Of a stretch of DNA of 64,000 bases, positions 62,211-64,000 are shown piece after piece. Position 1 is the stretch's first letter. Every line of letters starts with the position of its first letter. The position numbers were made by a program, and so were the translations under genes. The stretch comes from Ilumatobacteraceae bacterium (lineage in GTDB: Bacteria > Actinomycetota > Acidimicrobiia > Acidimicrobiales > Ilumatobacteraceae), in assembly GCA_022843125.1 (NCBI GenBank), contig JALHOG010000019.1, positions 1 through 64,000 of the forward strand, in the 5' to 3' direction. Under the pieces are notes generated by a model, which searched no databases, was not told the origin of the DNA, and worked only from the letters and a program-made list of their open reading frames with translations.

Positions 62211-62815
62211 ACGCGCCACTGGTCCTCCTAGGAGGCGACGCCCTCGTGGCGCTCCGCCGCGCCGCGTTGGTCACCGTCGCGGTGCCCGGAGCCGGGGTGC
62301 GGATCGCACAGCCCGGCTTGCCGGTCATACGCGTCGGGCCGCCGCCCGACGCCGCGAGGCGCGGTGTGATCGACCTGGTGCCGATCGAGTTCCGGCGGAT
62401 CATCATGTCGTTGATGGCGGGCGACGTCGCCGGTCTCGCCGGCCTGTTCGATCTGCATGCTCGCCCGGTGTCGATCGACTGGTTCACGCGGCGCGGCACC
62501 GAACTCGGCCCGATCGGTCTCGTCCGGCACGAGGTCGGGAGCGGTCAGCAGTTCGTGTTCGCGACGATGGTCGATGACGTGGAGGTGTCGGTCATCGCCG
62601 CATCAGCGCAACGCCGCGAGCATCCGACCTGGCTGAGCCGGGCAGTGGGGTGCGAGCACGACGGCCGTCTGCGCGGCACGGTGGTCCGCGTGGGGACGAG
62701 TGACCATCGACCCGAGTCGGTGCAGGCGGCGTTCGAACGGGTCGCTGACCTCGCGATCGCCTGCGCAGCCGAGGAGATCGGTCAGCGGCTCGTGCTGAGC
62801 CCGGCCCGCGGGTGA
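62207..62815 (+). CDS. Unknown 202-residue protein at the end of the heme operon
   Basis: GTG 62207 overlaps the previous stop (GTGA). No signal peptide. 'IDLVPIEFRRIIMSLMAGDVAGLAGLFDLH' suggests a helical centre, and 'AAFERVADLAIACAAEEIGQRLV' a C-terminal helix; 'VRHEVGSGQQFVFATMVDDVEVSVIAAS' suggests strands between. It is coupled to mhuD and the Cys-rich peptide. No family recognised. Confidence 0.65.
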   Translation: MNAPLVLLGGDALVALRRAALVTVAVPGAGVRIAQPGLPVIRVGPPPDAARRGVIDLVPIEFRRIIMSLMAGDVAGLAGLFDLHARPVSIDWFTRRGTELGPIGLVRHEVGSGQQFVFATMVDDVEVSVIAASAQRREHPTWLSRAVGCEHDGRLRGTVVRVGTSDHRPESVQAAFERVADLAIACAAEEIGQRLVLSPARG

Positions 62816-62861
62816 GCGGATGGCGTCTCGTCCTGTGCCGGACCTGTCGAGTCCCGGGCCG

Positions 62862-64000
62862 TCAGCAGGTGCCCCACACGATCGTGGCGAACTCTCCGGG
62901 TTCGCCCCAGCGGAAGCACGCCCGGCCGGTCGCCGTGTCGATGTCGAGGGCGAGCGAGACGGGTTGGTTCCACCTGGAGCGCTCCTCCTCGACGAATGAC
63001 GTCGCGGAGCCCCGCTTGAACGACTCGGAGTAGAAGACCCGCGCCGAACCGGCGAACGTGAAGCGAGCGGCGCGGTCGTGGCGGATGTCGATCGTCATCG
63101 TGTAGCTGGCGCTGCCGTACAGCTTGCCGCGCACCTGCTCCAGGCCTTGCTGGTGCGATGCGGGGGACGGGTCGAGCGTGAACACCACGGCCCTGACCGC
63201 GCCGTGCAGTGCATTCGGACCTGGGCTCGCGATCGCGTCAGGGTTCGAGTTGATGGTCGTCGAACGCTCGTCGACCTTCAGCTCGGACGTCCCGAGCAAC
63301 GAGTACTGCATCGTCGAGCCCGAGAAGGAGATGTCGCCCTTGACCTTCACGAAGAAGCCGGTGCGGGTGATCTCACCCTCGATCATCGCCCAGGTGGTGC
63401 GGGTGCGCGAGCCGGCGGGATCGACGGAGCCGACCGACGCCTTCCACGGGATCGAGACGCCCTTGAGCGCTTTGGCCGAGTCGAACTCGCCGTCGATGCG
63501 CCACGAGCCCTGCTGCGGAACGACGGTCGTCGCCTCGTCGCGCACCCTGACCCGGAAGCCGGTCAGGGTGGAGTCGGCGCCGTGGTACCAGACGCCGTTC
63601 ACGTCGAGGTCGCCGAGCTCGCCGAGGGTCACGGTGCCCTCGAGATCGGCCTTGCGGGCGTCGGTGACACCGCGGACCTTGGCGACCACGCTGCCGGCGG
63701 TCAGTGTGCCGCGGAAGCCGATCGCGAACGCCGGCGTCGCGTCCTCGACCCAGTCGAACTGGAAGCAGGGGCCGGAGGTGCCGACGCGAGGCACCGTCGT
63801 GGTGGTCGCCGTCGTGACCGGAGCGGCGCGTCCGATCGGCCCACCGATCCCCCCGCCGCCACGGCCGATCGAGATGCCGGTCGTCCCGCTCGGTGCTGCG
63901 ACGAGCGACGCCTGGCAGCGACCGTCGCCGCCGAGGCTCACCCCACCGATCGTGACCACGCCGGGGTTCACCCTGAGGTGCACCTCCTCGAACCGGCCGT
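62862..64000 (-). CDS. Secreted protein of unknown function, N-terminus outside the window
   Basis: The frame is open to the right edge; 378 residues are visible, and the track's GTG start at 63983 is probably internal. A Gly/Thr-rich linker ('IGRGGGGIGG', 'VTTATTTTVP') is followed by a beta-rich region with repeated 'GTVTLGELGDLDVNGVWY' and 'GEITRTGFFVKVKGDISFSG'-like strands and a C-terminal 'GRACFRWGEPGEFATIVWGTC'. Few charged helices and paired Cys suggest an extracellular protein. It is convergent with the heme operon, 46 nt away. No family recognised. Confidence 0.6.
   Translation of the reverse strand, partial: GRFEEVHLRVNPGVVTIGGVSLGGDGRCQASLVAAPSGTTGISIGRGGGGIGGPIGRAAPVTTATTTTVPRVGTSGPCFQFDWVEDATPAFAIGFRGTLTAGSVVAKVRGVTDARKADLEGTVTLGELGDLDVNGVWYHGADSTLTGFRVRVRDEATTVVPQQGSWRIDGEFDSAKALKGVSIPWKASVGSVDPAGSRTRTTWAMIEGEITRTGFFVKVKGDISFSGSTMQYSLLGTSELKVDERSTTINSNPDAIASPGPNALHGAVRAVVFTLDPSPASHQQGLEQVRGKLYGSASYTMTIDIRHDRAARFTFAGSARVFYSESFKRGSATSFVEEERSRWNQPVSLALDIDTATGRACFRWGEPGEFATIVWGTC

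Overview
The window is high-GC DNA (about 70% by eye), densely coded, with many GTG starts, 4-nt ATGA/GTGA start-stop overlaps and several promoters whose -10 box lies 6-8 nt before the start codon. Together with a FurA-KatG pair, an MhuD-type heme-degrading enzyme, DtxR/IdeR-like boxes and type VII secretion parts, this points to an actinobacterium. A marine or soil Acidimicrobiia-type organism (for example Ilumatobacter-like) is my best guess, but that is inference. I saw no rRNA, tRNA, insertion sequence, prophage or CRISPR array.

Layout. 1-5.7 kb: the end of a DUF58 protein, a membrane transglutaminase-like protein that has lost its catalytic Cys and His, and a large secreted propeller/fibronectin-III protein. 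5.7-15.8 kb: a type VII-like secretion locus in two divergent operons. One carries two WXG-like/helical proteins, a small LpqN-like protein and a Ser/Thr kinase with an outer FnIII domain. The other carries an FHA-LuxR regulator and a 1779-residue EccC/EssC ATPase with one more P-loop module than usual. 15.8-20.6 kb: a fatty-acid/acyl-CoA module (acyl-CoA dehydrogenase, MarR regulator, thiolase, SDR, crotonase). 20.6-32 kb: housekeeping and metabolism (LysR/EamA, AraC, PPOX, SelD, RNase HII, HPF-like protein, LLM flavin enzyme, OtsAB trehalose synthesis, MetB-Cbs transsulfuration). 32-34.4 kb: a propeller lipoprotein.

34.5-42.4 kb: zinc homeostasis (Zur, ZnuC, ZnuA, ZnuB), three different toxin-antitoxin modules packed in about 2.3 kb (MazEF, ParDE, VapBC), and a YraQ-type permease with its TIGR03943 partner. 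42.4-62.8 kb: an iron and heme supercluster with a FecCD-type permease pair and ATPase, four exported substrate-binding lipoproteins plus one without a signal peptide, a FhuF-like Fe-S reductase, a heterodimeric ABC exporter-fold pair with one degenerate ATP site, FurA-KatG, HmuT and MhuD. Three TTAGG-N4-CCTAA-like boxes at matching promoter positions (about 42.49, 50.07 and 58.51 kb), and a weaker fourth at 47.83 kb, suggest one iron-dependent regulator controls the whole set. Inside this region is a manganese (yybP-ykoY) riboswitch in front of an UPF0016/GDT1 cation exporter, and a DUF4143 ATPase preceded by three 23-bp direct repeats. The window ends inside an unrecognised secreted protein on the minus strand.

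The most promising leads for something undescribed are: the heme/iron operon 58.5-62.8 kb, whose first and last genes are unknown and whose start lies inside a 24-nt perfect palindrome; the fusion of a siderophore-binding protein to a mycobacterial Mtb12-like domain; the secretion locus with its extra ATPase module and FHA/kinase wiring; and the repeat-flanked toxin-antitoxin island.
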